A DNA stretch of 64,000 nucleotides from Bacteroides ilei (GTDB lineage Bacteria; Bacteroidota; Bacteroidia; Bacteroidales; Bacteroidaceae). The position numbers were made by a program, and so were the translations under genes. The notes beneath the pieces were generated by a model. That model was not told the origin of the DNA. It did no database searches and saw only the letters and a program-made list of their open reading frames with translations. Below, in pieces: positions 26,135 to 35,440 of the stretch (its first letter is position 1; every line of letters starts with the position of its first letter). The stretch covers positions 2,816,691 through 2,880,690 of the forward strand of contig NZ_LT635801.1 of the NCBI RefSeq assembly GCF_900128495.1, read 5' to 3'.

Positions 26135-27673
26135 ATGCTCGTAAAACTATTTGGCGCAGCCGTCCAAGGGATAGACGCCACCATTGTAACCATTGAAGTA
26201 AACAGCTCAAGAGGCATCAAATTTTTTCTAGTCGGACTACCCGATTCGGCAGTAAAAGAAAGCCATGAACGGATTGTATCGGCACTCCAGGTAAACGGAT
26301 ATAAATTTCCCACCTGTCAGATCGTAGTCAATATGGCTCCTGCCGATATCCGTAAAGAGGGCTCTTCCTATGACCTGCCTCTTGCGATAGGCATATTGGC
26401 GGCTACCGGAACCATCTCTTCGGATAAACTTGACAGGTACCTGATTATCGGAGAATTAAGTCTTGACGGAAGCCTGCAACCCATTAAAGGAGCGCTACCT
26501 ATTGCCATCACAGCCCGTGAACAGGGATTCGAAGGTTTCATTCTCCCGAAACAGAACGCACGGGAAGCAGCTGTGGTCAATAACCTGAATGTATATGGTG
26601 TAGAAAATATTACCGAAGTTATCCGATTCTTTAACGGAGACAAGGCCCTTGAACCAACTACAGTCAACACGCGGGAAGAATTTTATCGTAGCCAATACGA
26701 CTTTCCTTACGACTTTTCCGATGTAAAAGGGCAGGAAAACGTAAAACGGGCCTTGGAAGTAGCTGCGGCAGGAGGACACAACCTCATTATGATAGGTGCT
26801 CCAGGAAGCGGAAAGTCCATGATGGCCAAACGTATGCCGGGAATACTGCCTCCGTTATCTTTGGCCGAAAGCCTTGAAACCACCAAAATTCATTCTGTAG
26901 CCGGAAAACTCGGCAAGAATTCTTCATTGATAGCTGTACGCCCCTTCCGAAGTCCACACCACACCATTTCACAAGTAGCTATGGTAGGTGGAGGAAGCTC
27001 TCCACAGCCCGGCGAAATCAGCCTGGCACATAACGGAATCCTTTTTCTCGATGAACTGCCCGAATTTAGCCGGAACGTTCTGGAAGTCCTTCGCCAACCC
27101 CTTGAAGACAGGTACATAACCGTATCACGCGCCAGATATACCCTTAACTATCCGGCCAGCTTTACACTTATAGCGTCCATGAATCCTTGTCCTTGCGGAT
27201 ACTATAACCATCCTACCCGCCAATGTGTATGTACTCCTAACCAGGTACAACGCTACCTGAACCGAATATCCGGTCCTTTGCTAGACCGTATCGATATCCA
27301 GATTGAAATAGTTCCGGTTCCATTTGAAAAACTGTCCGAACAGAATCCCGGAGAAACAAGCCTGGCCATACGTGAACGGGTTATCCGGGCACGCAGAATA
27401 CAGGCCGACCGGTTTTCCGGCTGTACAGGCATCCACTGCAATGCACAAATGAATTCCAAGCAGCTCCATCTCTATGCCCAACCTGATGCCCATGGCTTAC
27501 GTATGCTGAAAGATGCCATGCAACGTCTGAACCTTTCGGCACGAGCTTATGACCGTATATTAAAAGTGGCACGTACCATAGCCGATCTGGAGGAGTCGAA
27601 ACAGATCTTGCCCCACCATCTGGCCGAAGCCATCAGTTACCGTAACCTGGACCGGGATAATTGGGCAGGATAG
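26135..27673 (+). CDS. YifB/ComM-family Mg-chelatase-like AAA+ ATPase
   Basis: 512-residue cytoplasmic AAA+ protein of the YifB/ComM family; ComM is a branch-migration helicase in natural transformation, and the general role in non-competent bacteria is unclear. The N-terminal ChlI/Lon-like domain (about 1-165, VKLFGAAVQGIDATIVTIEV, GLPDSAVKESHERI) is followed by the Mg-chelatase ATPase with Walker A IGAPGSGKSMMAKR, Walker B GILFLDELPEF, and the cysteine cluster PCPCGYYNHPTRQCVC, then the C-terminal helical domain (LSARAYDRILKVARTIADL). It starts 21 bp after the preceding gene and is probably co-transcribed. Confidence 0.93.
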   Translation: MLVKLFGAAVQGIDATIVTIEVNSSRGIKFFLVGLPDSAVKESHERIVSALQVNGYKFPTCQIVVNMAPADIRKEGSSYDLPLAIGILAATGTISSDKLDRYLIIGELSLDGSLQPIKGALPIAITAREQGFEGFILPKQNAREAAVVNNLNVYGVENITEVIRFFNGDKALEPTTVNTREEFYRSQYDFPYDFSDVKGQENVKRALEVAAAGGHNLIMIGAPGSGKSMMAKRMPGILPPLSLAESLETTKIHSVAGKLGKNSSLIAVRPFRSPHHTISQVAMVGGGSSPQPGEISLAHNGILFLDELPEFSRNVLEVLRQPLEDRYITVSRARYTLNYPASFTLIASMNPCPCGYYNHPTRQCVCTPNQVQRYLNRISGPLLDRIDIQIEIVPVPFEKLSEQNPGETSLAIRERVIRARRIQADRFSGCTGIHCNAQMNSKQLHLYAQPDAHGLRMLKDAMQRLNLSARAYDRILKVARTIADLEESKQILPHHLAEAISYRNLDRDNWAG

Positions 27674-27773
27674 CTGTCGGGCAGGATATAAATAACGAAT
27701 GTTATATAAAATAACAATACTCCGTTATAACACCTGACAATTACCGATATGTTTCCAAATTTGGATATGATAG

Positions 27774-27836
27774 AAAGAACTTGAACTTTCCGGAAAAGAA
27801 TTTGATCTATTGTCCAGAAGTTCAAGTTCTTTTTGT
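27774..27836 (+). terminator. Hairpin downstream of yifB
   Basis: Perfect 15-bp inverted repeat (27774-27788 with 27818-27832), 29-nt loop, right arm running into T5. Likely terminator for the lipoprotein-yifB unit, 100 bp past the stop. Confidence 0.65.
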
Positions 27837-27908
27837 CAAAACATCAAGTTCTTTCAAGACAAAGACCAGGTTCTTCCATCAAAACGTCAGGTCATTTCCG
27901 GCCATCCC
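27822..27908. repeat. Four degenerate 22-bp tandem repeats upstream of metG
   Basis: Boxes of the form YCARGTYMTT start at 27822, 27844, 27866 and 27887 (spacing 22, 22, 21), three of the four units carrying a CAAA-containing tail (GTCAAAACA, GACAAAGA, ATCAAAACG). The hairpin left arm at 27774-27788 is an inverted copy of the first unit's core. Confidence 0.6.
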
Positions 27909-27983
27909 TCTTTTCAACCTCCCTTTATCACCCTCTTTTTCACATGTTTCGTGTAAACCATTCATAAATAGCAATAAAATCTA

Positions 27984-27991
27984 TATCTTTG
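27984..27991 (+). promoter_or_regulatory. Candidate -7 box for metG
   Basis: TATCTTTG, a perfect TAnnTTTG match, about 50 bp before the metG ATG. Confidence 0.5.
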
Positions 27992-28039
27992 CAGGCAGTA
28001 AACATGTATCAAAAATAATATATTAACATATAAACATAT

Positions 28040-30082
28040 ATGGAAAAGAAATTCAAACGGACAACTGTCACATCGGCTCTGCCATACGCCAACGGACCGG
28101 TGCATATCGGTCACTTGGCTGGGGTGTACGTACCAGCTGATATCTATGTGCGCTATCTGCGCCTGAAAAAAGAAGAAGTTCTCTTTATCGGAGGATCGGA
28201 TGAACATGGAGTACCTATTACCATCCGTGCCAAGAAAGAAGGAGTTACCCCACAAGATATCGTAGACCGCTATCATACGCTTATCCGCGATTCATTCAAG
28301 GAATTCGGAATTTCATTCGATGTATATGGGCGTACTACGTCAAAAGTCCACAGCCAGACTGCTTCCGATTTTTTCCGCAAACTATATGACAAAGGGGAAT
28401 TCATCGAAAAGACTTCCATGCAATATTACGATGAAGAAGCACACACATTCCTCGCCGACCGCTATATTACCGGTGAATGTCCACATTGCCATGCCCAAGG
28501 TGCATATGGTGACCAATGCGAAAAATGCGGCAGTACATTGTCGCCTACCGAACTGATCAATCCTAAAAGTGCCATCAGCGGCAGCCAACCGGTCATGAAG
28601 GAAACCAAACACTGGTACCTTCCTCTCGACAGACATGAAGGATGGTTACGCAAATGGATTCTGGAAGACCATAAAGAATGGCGTCCGAACGTTTACGGAC
28701 AATGCAAGAGTTGGCTCGATATGGGTCTACAGCCACGTGCCGTCAGCCGTGACCTCGACTGGGGTATTCCTGTACCGGTAGAAGGAGCCGACGGCAAAGT
28801 ATTGTACGTATGGTTCGATGCACCAATCGGTTATATTTCAAACACCAAGGAACTGCTCCCTGATTCATGGGAAAAATGGTGGAAAGATCCGGAGACCCGA
28901 CTCATCCACTTCATCGGAAAAGACAATATTGTATTCCATTGTATCGTATTCCCAGCCATGCTGAAAGCCGAAGGAAGCTATATCCTTCCGGACAATGTCC
29001 CGGCCAACGAATTCCTGAATCTGGAAGGCGACAAAATATCCACATCACGGAATTGGGCAGTATGGCTACATGAATACTTGCGTGATTTTCCTGGCAAGCA
29101 GGATGTACTGCGCTATGTGCTTACAGCCAACGCTCCAGAAACCAAAGACAATGACTTTACCTGGAAAGATTTCCAGGCACGCAACAACAACGAGCTGGTT
29201 GCCGTTTATGGAAATTTCGTAAACCGTGCTTTAGTACTGACCCACAAATATTTCGATGGGAAAGTTCCTGTCTGTGGCGAACTGACCGACTACGATAAGG
29301 AAACCCTGAAGGAATTTGCCGATGTCAAAAGTCAGGTAGAAAAACTGCTGGACGTATTCAAGTTCCGTGACGCACAAAAAGAAGCAATGAATCTGGCCCG
29401 TATCGGAAATAAATATCTGGCCGATACAGAACCATGGAAACTGGCCAAGACCGACATGGACCGTGTGGCCACTATCCTGAACATCGCATTGCAACTGGTA
29501 GCCAATCTGGCCATCGCGTTCGAACCATTCCTGCCATTCAGTTCAGAAAAGCTGCGCCATATGCTGAATATGGAATCATTCGACTGGGAACAGCTGGGAC
29601 GTACCGACCTGTTGAAAGAAGGCCACCTGCTGAACAAGGCAGAGCTGCTGTTCGAAAAGATAGAAGACGCTGCTATCGAAGCACAAGTACAGAAACTGCT
29701 GGATACCAAGAAAGCCAATGAAGCGGCCAATTACAAAGCCAATCCGATTAAGCCGACTGTTTCCATCGAAGACTTTGACAAGCTGGATATCCGGGTCGGA
29801 ACGGTCCTGGAATGTGAGGTTGTACCTAAGATGAAGAAGCTGTTGAAATTCAAAATCGCCGACGGCCTTGAAAACCGTACAATCGTAAGCGGTATAGCAC
29901 AACACTATAAACCTGAAGAACTGGTAGGCAAACAGGTATTGTTCATTGCCAATCTGGTTCCGCGTCAGTTCAAGAACGGACTGGTAAGTGAAGGTATGAT
30001 TCTGAGTGCCGAAAACTTTGACGGTTCACTGGCTGTCACTTCCGTTTTAAAGGAAGTAAAACCGGGCAGTGAAGTGAAATAA
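28040..30082 (+). CDS. metG: Methionyl-tRNA synthetase
   Basis: 680-residue class I aminoacyl-tRNA synthetase charging tRNA-Met. The HIGH motif (22-25, VHIGHLAG), zinc ribbon with four Cys ([17 protein letters not shown]), KMSKS variant KISTS (in [12 protein letters not shown]) and the C-terminal EMAP/OB tRNA-binding domain (about 575-680, [23 protein letters not shown]) are all present. Length matches the dimeric E. coli-type enzyme. It is monocistronic, with its own -7 box and a terminator downstream. Confidence 0.98.
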   Translation: MEKKFKRTTVTSALPYANGPVHIGHLAGVYVPADIYVRYLRLKKEEVLFIGGSDEHGVPITIRAKKEGVTPQDIVDRYHTLIRDSFKEFGISFDVYGRTTSKVHSQTASDFFRKLYDKGEFIEKTSMQYYDEEAHTFLADRYITGECPHCHAQGAYGDQCEKCGSTLSPTELINPKSAISGSQPVMKETKHWYLPLDRHEGWLRKWILEDHKEWRPNVYGQCKSWLDMGLQPRAVSRDLDWGIPVPVEGADGKVLYVWFDAPIGYISNTKELLPDSWEKWWKDPETRLIHFIGKDNIVFHCIVFPAMLKAEGSYILPDNVPANEFLNLEGDKISTSRNWAVWLHEYLRDFPGKQDVLRYVLTANAPETKDNDFTWKDFQARNNNELVAVYGNFVNRALVLTHKYFDGKVPVCGELTDYDKETLKEFADVKSQVEKLLDVFKFRDAQKEAMNLARIGNKYLADTEPWKLAKTDMDRVATILNIALQLVANLAIAFEPFLPFSSEKLRHMLNMESFDWEQLGRTDLLKEGHLLNKAELLFEKIEDAAIEAQVQKLLDTKKANEAANYKANPIKPTVSIEDFDKLDIRVGTVLECEVVPKMKKLLKFKIADGLENRTIVSGIAQHYKPEELVGKQVLFIANLVPRQFKNGLVSEGMILSAENFDGSLAVTSVLKEVKPGSEVK

Positions 30083-30099
30083 TCTTTTCAACTATCGAG

Positions 30100-30145
30100 A
30101 ATTGGGAATGAACGGTCTTCCGACCGCCATTCTCAATTTTCTTTT
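30100..30145 (+). terminator. Terminator after metG
   Basis: Interrupted stem AATTG / GAATG / CGGTC pairing with GACCG / CATTC / CAATT (small bulges), followed by TTTTCTTTT. Confidence 0.75.
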
Positions 30146-30169
30146 CCCTTTAACCCTCCTACAACTGAC

Positions 30170-31612
30170 GTGGCAGAATCACTCAAAGAAAAAACGGCAA
30201 AAGGCTTATTCTGGAGCGGCATAAACAACGGTGCTATGCAGTTCCTGAATCTGGTATTCGGAATCGTAACTTCACGTATTCTGAACGACACCGATTATGG
30301 AATGGTAGGTATGTTGAGTATCTTCTCGCTTATTGCATCCTCACTTCAGGAAAGCGGATTCACTTCCGCTTTGGCCAATAAGAAAGAAATACGGCACGAA
30401 GACTACAATGCCGTATTCTGGTTCAGCAGTATCATCAGTATCACTATCTACCTGATTCTGTTCTTTTGTGCCCCGCTCATTGCCAACTTCTATGGTAATG
30501 AAAAGCTGGTTCCACTGGCACGCTACTCTTTTCTGGGCTTTGTCATCGCCAGTTTGGGAATTTCACAGAACGCCTACCTGTTCCGCAACCTGATGGTAAA
30601 ACAGAAAACAATCGCCAGCATCAGCGGACTGGCTGTATCGGGAGTCGTAGGTATCATCATGGCCTACTTAGGATGTTCCTACTGGAGTATCGCCACTCAA
30701 AGTATCGTTTACATCAGCGTTCTGAATATATGCCTATGGAGTTTCTCACCCTGGAGACCAAGCCTGAAAATCAGTTTCACCCCCTTGAAAGATATGGTTA
30801 ATTTCAGCACGAAACTGATGGTTACCAACATTTTCAACCATTTCAACAACAACTTATTCTCCATAATCCTAGGCAAGTACTATTCGGAAAAGGAAGTAGG
30901 CCAATTCAATCAGGCCAACAAATGGAACTACATGGGCCACTCATTTATCAGCAGTATGGTAGGCAGTGTGGCACAACCCATGTTCAACCAAGTGGGTAAC
31001 GATCTCGAACGGCAACAACGGGTATTCCGCAAGATGCTCAGATTCACATCCTTCATCGCTTTCCCGGCCATGCTGGGACTATCACTCATCGCCCCTGAAC
31101 TGATTACCATTACCATTACGGCCAAATGGTTGCCCAGTGCACATATACTGCAGATTCTGGCCATAGGAGGAGCCTTTATCCCCATTACAGCCCTTTACTC
31201 AAACCTGATCATCAGTAAAGGGAAATCAAATATTTTCATGTGGAATACCATCATATTGGGTATCCTGCAACTGATTGTCATGCTGACACTTAGCCCTTAT
31301 GGCCTGCAGACCATGCTCACGGTTTACGTAGCCATTAACATTGGCTGGCTGTTCATATGGCATTATTTCCTCTATAAAGAGATTCGGCTTCCACTCTGGA
31401 AAGCTCTGAAAGATGTGGTACCATACGCCGGTATCGCATTGTTTACCATGGCAGTAACTTATTTATTCAGTCGGCAGATTACCAACATATACCTGCTCAT
31501 TCTGACTAAAATGACCGTTGCGGCAATAATTTATACCGGACTCATGTGGATTACCGGATCTGAAACATTCAAAGAAAGTCTAAGCTATCTGATAAGAAAG
31601 AAAAAAGCATGA
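30170..31612 (+). CDS. Wzx-like polysaccharide flippase (MOP superfamily)
   Basis: 480-residue integral membrane protein with 12-14 hydrophobic helices, of the lipopolysaccharide/oligosaccharide flippase family that moves undecaprenyl-linked glycans across the inner membrane. The N-terminus EKTAKGLFWSGINNGAMQFLNLVFGIVTSRIL and DYGMVGMLSIF are typical. The start is GTG at 30170; no earlier or better ATG exists. It is the first gene of a glycosyltransferase cluster, 87 bp after metG. No Wzy polymerase is recognised in the window, so a short, unpolymerised glycan is plausible. Its stop directly abuts the stop of the opposing gene. Confidence 0.92.
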   Translation: MAESLKEKTAKGLFWSGINNGAMQFLNLVFGIVTSRILNDTDYGMVGMLSIFSLIASSLQESGFTSALANKKEIRHEDYNAVFWFSSIISITIYLILFFCAPLIANFYGNEKLVPLARYSFLGFVIASLGISQNAYLFRNLMVKQKTIASISGLAVSGVVGIIMAYLGCSYWSIATQSIVYISVLNICLWSFSPWRPSLKISFTPLKDMVNFSTKLMVTNIFNHFNNNLFSIILGKYYSEKEVGQFNQANKWNYMGHSFISSMVGSVAQPMFNQVGNDLERQQRVFRKMLRFTSFIAFPAMLGLSLIAPELITITITAKWLPSAHILQILAIGGAFIPITALYSNLIISKGKSNIFMWNTIILGILQLIVMLTLSPYGLQTMLTVYVAINIGWLFIWHYFLYKEIRLPLWKALKDVVPYAGIALFTMAVTYLFSRQITNIYLLILTKMTVAAIIYTGLMWITGSETFKESLSYLIRKKKA

Positions 31613-32440
31613 TTATCTGCGTACTATTTCCAGCGTTACGTCACCCAGCTGAGCCGCCAGTTCTGAAAAGGAACTCCCGGAAGAACCGTATATTTTAGAA
31701 GTGCGCGACAACGTGAACATATCAACAACGGCATCTTGTATTCCACGCACAGACCCTCTGTCGGCAACCGCATCGGCCACCAGCAATCTTTTCCCATACC
31801 GGCCACGTAAATCCGACTTTACTTTCTCCGAATCAGTAGCCAGGTAAATACACAAGCCGGCATGTGCATCCAACTCTTCATCCAAACGGGAATAAAACAG
31901 TTCCAACGGACTTTGCCGGATAGATACAACATTATCAGTACGTCGGATATGAAGCCCTATCGTATAATCTGAAAACAGACTACAGCGACGTTCAACTTCC
32001 CTACGGACAAGGTCTACCGGACGGAACATTGACTGTACCAACCTATTGTCGTACGCCATAAACTGGTCGTAAGAAGCCATATACACCTTTCCTTGTGACG
32101 CCCACTTTCTCCAGAAAGATTCCTGATAACAAAGCGGCCCTACCTTCCGTTCATACATACACGAATGGAATAATATTTTCTGGAAAAGGACAGGAATATA
32201 AAAATTATGTTTTCTAGGGCGATCATAAATCAGCAGATCCTTGAGTGAAGCCTCCCTGACAGAGACTCCCCTTTCACCCACCGGCTCAAACAGATCACCA
32301 AAAGGTGCATTCAGTGCCCAGTCACGGAACCATACTACCCGAAGTTCACCCCCCAGCCGCTGCATCAACGTATAGGCTGAAGCTACAGCACGCATACGGT
32401 TAGCCAAACCTCCTACTGGAACTAAAAGCATCTTTCTCAT
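31613..32440 (-). CDS. Putative fucosyltransferase-like glycosyltransferase
   Basis: 275-residue probable cytoplasmic GT-B enzyme. The N-terminus LLVPVGGLANRMRAVASAYTL resembles the glycine loop of alpha-1,2/1,6-fucosyltransferases; later IGLHIRRTDN carries the HxRRxD signature that binds GDP-fucose in GT11/GT23-type enzymes, and the C-terminus KIYGSSGSSFSELAAQLG matches the last conserved motif. Overall similarity to characterised families is weak, so the sugar is uncertain. It is transcribed against the rest of the cluster, from its own -7 box (32464-32471). Confidence 0.7.
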   Translation of the reverse strand: MRKMLLVPVGGLANRMRAVASAYTLMQRLGGELRVVWFRDWALNAPFGDLFEPVGERGVSVREASLKDLLIYDRPRKHNFYIPVLFQKILFHSCMYERKVGPLCYQESFWRKWASQGKVYMASYDQFMAYDNRLVQSMFRPVDLVRREVERRCSLFSDYTIGLHIRRTDNVVSIRQSPLELFYSRLDEELDAHAGLCIYLATDSEKVKSDLRGRYGKRLLVADAVADRGSVRGIQDAVVDMFTLSRTSKIYGSSGSSFSELAAQLGDVTLEIVRR

Positions 32441-32463
32441 AATCAGTCTCTCTGTTTTCGATA

Positions 32464-32471
32464 CAAAAATA
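32464..32471 (-). promoter_or_regulatory. Candidate -7 box for the fucosyltransferase-like gene
   Basis: TATTTTTG on the minus strand, perfect TAnnTTTG, 23 bp before the start codon. Confidence 0.45.
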
Positions 32472-32493
32472 AGATAAGTTTATCTATCTTTAT

Positions 32494-32501
32494 TACTTTT
32501 G
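32494..32501 (+). promoter_or_regulatory. Candidate -7 box for the rightward glycosyltransferase genes
   Basis: TACTTTTG, perfect TAnnTTTG, 16 bp before the start codon at 32518 and 22 bp from the opposing box. Confidence 0.45.
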
Positions 32502-32517
32502 CAGATAGAAAATACAG

Positions 32518-33489
32518 ATGAAGCCTCTTATGAAAGCAACCCTTATGCCTCAGGTGAAAGTTTCGGTAGTGATGTGTACCTATAACGGAGAAAAATTTCT
32601 TCAGGAGCAGATTGATTCCATACTGAACCAGACCTACCCTATACATGAACTGATTATCCAGGACGACCGTTCAACCGACCATACAGTAGACATTGTCCGT
32701 AAATACCAACACCAAGATTCCCGCGTAAAGCTTTTTATCAATGAACAGCCGTTAGGCTTTAACCATAATTTTTCCATAGCTTTCACCCGGGCTGAAGGCG
32801 ACTATATCGCTTCTACCGACCAGGACGATATCTGGCGTGCCGATAAAATTGAAGTTCTTCTGAAACACATGGCAGGACATAGCTTGCTGTTCCATAATTC
32901 AGTGTTGTTCACCGATGATCCCCAACATACATCGGGAATGAAAAACGCCTCAAATGTAATCTATAATCCACTATATCTATTGATAAAGCCCTATGTCCCC
33001 GGACATGAATGTTTCTTCGACAGATCCATCATGTCCCGTTTCATGGAAGCGGTAAAAAAAGAGCCGCATATTTCCTATGATTCATTGTTGATGTTGGCAG
33101 CCGTCACATCAGGAGCGATAAGTTTCATCAATGAAGGACTGGTATACTGGCGCCGGCACCCTAAGGCTACATCTTACCATACCAGCAGCCAATACGGACT
33201 GCTGAAAGGACTGTTGTCCGCTTTTAAAAGTCTGAAAGACCCTACGAAAAGGAATGTTACCCAACGCTATTTCAAGGCATTGAATACCTATCCGTTCACC
33301 GGAGCTTCCGCCAGGATTGTCCGCTACATGGGAAAAGGGAATTTGTGGGGAATCATACAAAGCTGTATGATATGCTGTCACAATCATAAACAACTTTATC
33401 CCTACAACAATATATTACAATCATATATAAAGTCATTTTTTACACCCTTGTATTTTATCCGTGACTGTAGCAAGTTCATTATCTGTTAA
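32518..33489 (+). CDS. Glycosyltransferase family 2
   Basis: 323-residue GT-A glycosyltransferase. The N-terminal VSVVMCTYNGEKFLQEQIDSILNQT and the IIQDDRSTDHT nucleotide-binding Asp pair are classic for GT2; STDQDDIW supplies the DxD-type metal site. It resembles rhamnosyl- or glucosyltransferases acting on surface glycans; donor unknown. The start could also be an ATG 27 bp later (MPQVKVSVVM). It heads a rightward run of five glycosyltransferase genes with gaps of 4-33 bp or short overlaps. Confidence 0.88.
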   Translation: MKPLMKATLMPQVKVSVVMCTYNGEKFLQEQIDSILNQTYPIHELIIQDDRSTDHTVDIVRKYQHQDSRVKLFINEQPLGFNHNFSIAFTRAEGDYIASTDQDDIWRADKIEVLLKHMAGHSLLFHNSVLFTDDPQHTSGMKNASNVIYNPLYLLIKPYVPGHECFFDRSIMSRFMEAVKKEPHISYDSLLMLAAVTSGAISFINEGLVYWRRHPKATSYHTSSQYGLLKGLLSAFKSLKDPTKRNVTQRYFKALNTYPFTGASARIVRYMGKGNLWGIIQSCMICCHNHKQLYPYNNILQSYIKSFFTPLYFIRDCSKFIIC

Positions 33490-33501
33490 AGCCTGAAGCC
33501 T

Positions 33502-34521
33502 ATGATCCGATTCACTATTTTCCCCAGACTCCATATCCTTCCCGGCCAAAAGGCCAATCCCTATATCCACGATTTTGTGACTTCACTGGAACGTGAAGGA
33601 GTATCAAAAGTGGTCAACCCGCCCCATAAAAATCCGTTGCTTAGCCTGCTCCCTCCCAAAAACTGGGGAGATGTATTCATTTTCAACTGGTTCGAAAGTA
33701 TCCCTGATTTCAAATATGGACCGCTACAATCTGTGATAGCAATCTGTTTCGTCTTATTACTGAAATCCAACAGACGGAAAATCATTTGGATTCTGCATAA
33801 CAAAAAGCCTCATGCGGGAGGCCATACCCGACTGAAGAGGTTTCTCACCCGTTTCATGGCAAAAAAATCCGACCTGATCCTAACCCATGCTACCGAAGGA
33901 GTGGAAATGATCAGGACACATTATCCTTATGCAGCTGATAAGATACATTTTCTGCATCATCCCACCAAGAACAGGCTTCCGGAATCATCAAATGAAATGA
34001 ATCCGGAATACGACCTTCTTATTTGGGGAAGCATTTCACGCTACAAAGGAGTACTGGAATACCTCACCTACCTGAGGGAGAATCCTCAGGATCTCAAAAT
34101 CTGTATCATCGGCAAATGCTCACCGGCATCATTAGCCGACGAAATACGGTGTATAGCACCCAGGAACGTTACCTTTATATGTGAAAGTCCTTCATTTGAA
34201 GAACTGGCCCGCTACATCCGACATTCAGCATTCGTATTAGCCCCCTATTGCCCCGAATCGGTTCTGAGTTCGGGAATCCTGATGGACTCCCTTTCATTCG
34301 GTGCACGCGTCATCGGACCTGACGTAGGCTCTTTCAAGGATTACGCCAGTGAAAAACGGCTGAAAGTCTATACATTCCACAACTATGATGAAATCGGTCA
34401 AATTGTCGCCATCCATAAAACAGATCCCGTTTCACGAGAAAGTTACAGAAACTTTCTCGAGGAAAACGACTGGAAGCATTTCGGCGACCGAATCATTGAA
34501 CTAATAAAATCGATCCACTGA
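33502..34521 (+). CDS. Glycosyltransferase (GT4-like, GT-B fold)
   Basis: 339-residue GT-B-type enzyme without a signal peptide. The N-terminal half contains PGQKANPYIHDFVTSLE and IIWILHNKKPH; the C-terminal nucleotide-sugar domain has LLIWGSISRYKGVLEYL, ICIIGKC and SSGILMDSLSFGARVIGPDVGSF, equivalent to the EX7E region of GT4. Donor and acceptor are unknown. It starts 12 bp after the preceding GT2 gene. Confidence 0.8.
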   Translation: MIRFTIFPRLHILPGQKANPYIHDFVTSLEREGVSKVVNPPHKNPLLSLLPPKNWGDVFIFNWFESIPDFKYGPLQSVIAICFVLLLKSNRRKIIWILHNKKPHAGGHTRLKRFLTRFMAKKSDLILTHATEGVEMIRTHYPYAADKIHFLHHPTKNRLPESSNEMNPEYDLLIWGSISRYKGVLEYLTYLRENPQDLKICIIGKCSPASLADEIRCIAPRNVTFICESPSFEELARYIRHSAFVLAPYCPESVLSSGILMDSLSFGARVIGPDVGSFKDYASEKRLKVYTFHNYDEIGQIVAIHKTDPVSRESYRNFLEENDWKHFGDRIIELIKSIH

Positions 34522-34525
34522 AATT

Positions 34526-35440
34526 ATGAAAACCTACGCACCTATCCTGCTATTTGTATATAACCGCCCTGCACACGTATATCGGAATATCGAAGCCTTG
34601 CTGAAAAACAGTCTGGCCGCAGAAAGCGAACTGTTCATCTATTCGGATGCAGCAAAAGACGATACATCACAGAAATCCGTAGATGAAGTACGTAACTTTA
34701 TCCGGTCTGTACGAGGATTCAAAAATATAACGATAACCGAACGTACAGAAAACTGGGGACTGGCCCGCAATATCATTGATGGAGTAACAACTCTTGTAAA
34801 CCGATACGGCCGCGTCATCGTACTGGAAGATGACCTGGTGATATCGCCCTATTTCCTGAAATTCATGAATGACGCCCTCGAAACTTACAAAGACGAAGAG
34901 CGGGTGGGACACATACAGGCCTGTGATTTCACCCAAGACCCTTCCCTTCCGGATACCTTTCTCATTAAATGGACCGGAAGCTGGGGATGGGCTACCTGGG
35001 ACCGTGCCTGGAAGCATTTCAATCCTGACGGAAAAGTTCTGCTGGCTGAACTGGAAAAAAGAAACCTGACCTATACCTTCGACTTCAATGGCAAATACGG
35101 ATATACCCGGATGCTGCGCAGACAGATTGAAGGCAAGAATAATTCCTGGGCTATCCGTTGGAATGCATCTCTCTTCCTGAAAGATATTCTCTCACTCAAT
35201 GTAGGAAAATCATTGGTACAGAATGAAGGATTTGATGGAAGCGGGACCAATTGCGGTGGTGGCGGACTTTATGCATCCAATCTTTACATGAATCCGTTGC
35301 CGGTAGAGAAGATTTCCCCTATCAAGGAAAACATGCAGGCTCGTAATGCCTATATACGATATTATGCACGTACCAACTCTTTTATGGCAAAAGCTATCCG
35401 CCGCATCAAACGTACATTAAAAGGAGATTTCGGAGCATGA
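34526..35440 (+). CDS. GT2/GNT-I-like glycosyltransferase
   Basis: 304-residue GT-A enzyme. The first residues PILLFVYNRPAHVYRNIEALLKN and the metal motif VLEDDLVIS resemble bacterial relatives of the GNT-I (N-acetylglucosaminyltransferase I) group and sugar transferases of surface-polysaccharide loci. The acceptor-side segment WTGSWGWATWDRAW is typical of this subgroup. It begins 4 bp after the upstream stop and overlaps the next gene by 4 bp (ATGA). Confidence 0.82.
   Translation: MKTYAPILLFVYNRPAHVYRNIEALLKNSLAAESELFIYSDAAKDDTSQKSVDEVRNFIRSVRGFKNITITERTENWGLARNIIDGVTTLVNRYGRVIVLEDDLVISPYFLKFMNDALETYKDEERVGHIQACDFTQDPSLPDTFLIKWTGSWGWATWDRAWKHFNPDGKVLLAELEKRNLTYTFDFNGKYGYTRMLRRQIEGKNNSWAIRWNASLFLKDILSLNVGKSLVQNEGFDGSGTNCGGGGLYASNLYMNPLPVEKISPIKENMQARNAYIRYYARTNSFMAKAIRRIKRTLKGDFGA

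Larger units (their letters stand above)
27674..28039. other. Intergenic region yifB-metG with hairpin, tandem repeats and pyrimidine tract
   Basis: 366 bp without a gene. It holds, in order, a 15-bp hairpin (27774-27832), four degenerate repeats of about 22 bp (27822-27908), a G-free pyrimidine-rich run (27902-27945) and the metG -7 box (27984-27991). Confidence 0.7.

Noticed and set aside
27822..27908. Repeats as a CRISPR array
   Set aside because: Units are about 22 bp, degenerate, directly tandem with no unique spacers, and no cas genes are present.
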